Source of the DNA: Bacilli bacterium
Lineage (GTDB): Bacteria; Bacillota_I; Bacilli_A; RF39; UBA660
NCBI GenBank assembly: GCA_028708945.1
Contig: JAQVXV010000033.1
Location: 1 to 6,905, forward strand
DNA length: 6,905 nucleotides
Direction: 5' to 3'
Part shown: piece after piece, positions 6,333 through 6,905 of the stretch
Numbering within the stretch: position 1 is the stretch's first letter
Layout: each line of letters starts with the position of its first letter
Notes under the pieces: model-generated
Databases searched by the model: none
What the model saw: the letters and a program-made list of their open reading frames with translations, nothing else
Told to the model about the DNA's origin: nothing
Program-made: the position numbers and the translations under genes

Positions 6333-6338
6333 ATTATA
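6333..6338 (-). promoter_or_regulatory. trxA -10 promoter element
   Basis: TATAAT on the - strand, predicted start near 6326. At 17 bases upstream the -35 position reads GGAAAA, far from consensus, which fits a promoter needing an activator. The palindrome at 6362-6374 is centred about 42 bases before the predicted start. Confidence 0.55.
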
Positions 6339-6361
6339 TCCAAAATTTCAATTTCTTTTCC

Positions 6362-6374
6362 GTGACTTAGTCAC
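6362..6374. promoter_or_regulatory. Putative Crp/Fnr-family operator palindrome
   Basis: GTGAC-TTA-GTCAC is a perfect inverted repeat and stands out as GC-richer than the surrounding AT-rich spacer. It resembles Crp/Fnr half-sites (GTGA/TCAC) with unusual spacing. It lies between trxA and a divergent Crp/Fnr gene, near -42 for trxA and directly upstream of the regulator's -35. Activation of trxA and autoregulation are inferred. Confidence 0.6.
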
Positions 6375-6379
6375 ATTGA

Positions 6380-6408
6380 TTGCTAAATTGTTTATTTTTA
6401 TATATAAT
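6380..6408 (+). promoter_or_regulatory. Promoter of the Crp/Fnr regulator gene
   Basis: TTGCTA (6380-6385) and TATAAT (6403-6408) are separated by exactly 17 bases. The predicted start near 6415 leaves a leader of about nine bases, beginning at the GGTGA ribosome binding site (6415-6419). Confidence 0.6.
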
Positions 6409-6423
6409 TATATTGGTGATTGT

Positions 6424-6905
6424 ATGTTAAGTATAACCGATAAAACGTTTATTGAAAAGAGTTTTCCTGTTTGGGATAAATTAAACGAAGATGAAAAAAA
6501 ATTATTTTTAAATAATACAAAAGTTGCAAGTTATAAAAAAGGCGATATTATTTTTAAAAACGATAGTGAGTGCTTAGGTTTAATAATTATTAAAAGCGGG
6601 AAACTTAGAACTTTTATGATGTCAGAAGAAGGTAGAGAAATTACTTTATACCGTTTAGAAACTGATGATATTTGTGTTTTGTCAGCCTCTTGTGTAATAT
6701 ATCAAATAACCTTTGATTCATTTATAGAAGCTGAAAAAAATTCAGAGATTTTTATTTTAAATGTTAATACTTTTTCTAAGTTATTTGAACAGAACATTTA
6801 TTTTAGTAACTTTGTATTAAGTAATGCTACTGAAAGATTTTCAGATGTAATGTGGACTATGCAACAAATTTTATTTATGAATATCGATAAAAGATTAGCA
6901 ATATT
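6424..6905 (+). CDS. Crp/Fnr-family transcriptional regulator (C-terminus outside window)
   Basis: The 160 codons present cover the N-terminal cyclic-nucleotide-binding-like beta barrel (about 15-115) and the long dimerisation helix (about 127-152, TERFSDVMWTMQQILF). The helix-turn-helix lies past the window end. Barrel features include the YKKGDIIF turn (37-44), IIIKSGKLRTF and EGREITLYRLETDDI. There is no N-terminal cysteine cluster like that of oxygen-sensing FNR, and the cAMP-contact motif of Crp is not seen. Instead Cys84 and Cys90 (ICVLSASCV) lie in the position of the phosphate-binding cassette; with Cys50 they could serve as thiol redox sensors. From memory this is a common clostridial subfamily. 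ATG at 6424 has GGTGA four bases ahead. It is divergent from trxA with a shared palindrome between, suggesting control of thiol redox genes. Confidence 0.9.
   Translation, partial: MLSITDKTFIEKSFPVWDKLNEDEKKLFLNNTKVASYKKGDIIFKNDSECLGLIIIKSGKLRTFMMSEEGREITLYRLETDDICVLSASCVIYQITFDSFIEAEKNSEIFILNVNTFSKLFEQNIYFSNFVLSNATERFSDVMWTMQQILFMNIDKRLAI

Overview
The window comes from a strongly AT-rich, low-GC Gram-positive-type bacterium, most likely an uncultivated member of the Bacilli/Erysipelotrichia/RF39 area. This is an inference from base composition, AGGTG-type ribosome binding sites and gene families. UGA is a normal stop codon here (it ends the DUF218 gene) and tryptophan is TGG, so the genetic code is standard rather than Mycoplasma-type. 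No rRNA, tRNA, insertion sequence or CRISPR array is visible.

Reading from the right end, a Crp/Fnr-family regulator (+ strand, cut by the window end) diverges from a thioredoxin gene (- strand). The roughly 125-bp gap between them holds a perfect 13-bp palindrome, GTGAC-TTA-GTCAC. It is centred about 42 bases upstream of the inferred trxA transcription start and just upstream of the regulator's own -35 element. Directly downstream of trxA lies a remnant of a peroxiredoxin gene: about 17 N-terminal codons and 24 C-terminal codons survive, in different frames, with the middle gone. A hairpin terminator closes this unit. The trxA reading frame has conserved thioredoxin N-terminal sequence but no ATG, GTG or TTG in front of it; an ATT occupies the expected start position.

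The middle of the window (about 4312-5796, - strand) holds a membrane-anchored DUF218 (SanA/YdcF-type) protein, an overlapping short MazG-like protein that lacks the front of its domain, and a 164-residue protein of unknown function. The terminator of the last gene is built from its final codons.

The left half is one tightly packed - strand operon: a stand-alone CAT/E2-type acyltransferase-like protein, an AMP-forming acyl-CoA synthetase overlapping it by 26 bases, an OmpR-family response regulator, and a sensor histidine kinase cut by the window start. The likely promoter carries a 24-bp inverted repeat centred on its -10 element. The coupling suggests membrane or acyl metabolism tied to a sensory system; that link is inference. 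The acyltransferase-like protein has Glu where the catalytic His of this fold normally sits.

The main points of interest are the decayed peroxiredoxin beside an apparently ATT-initiated thioredoxin under a putative Crp/Fnr site, and the acyl-ligase/CAT-like/two-component operon. I see no clear evidence for a wholly new system.
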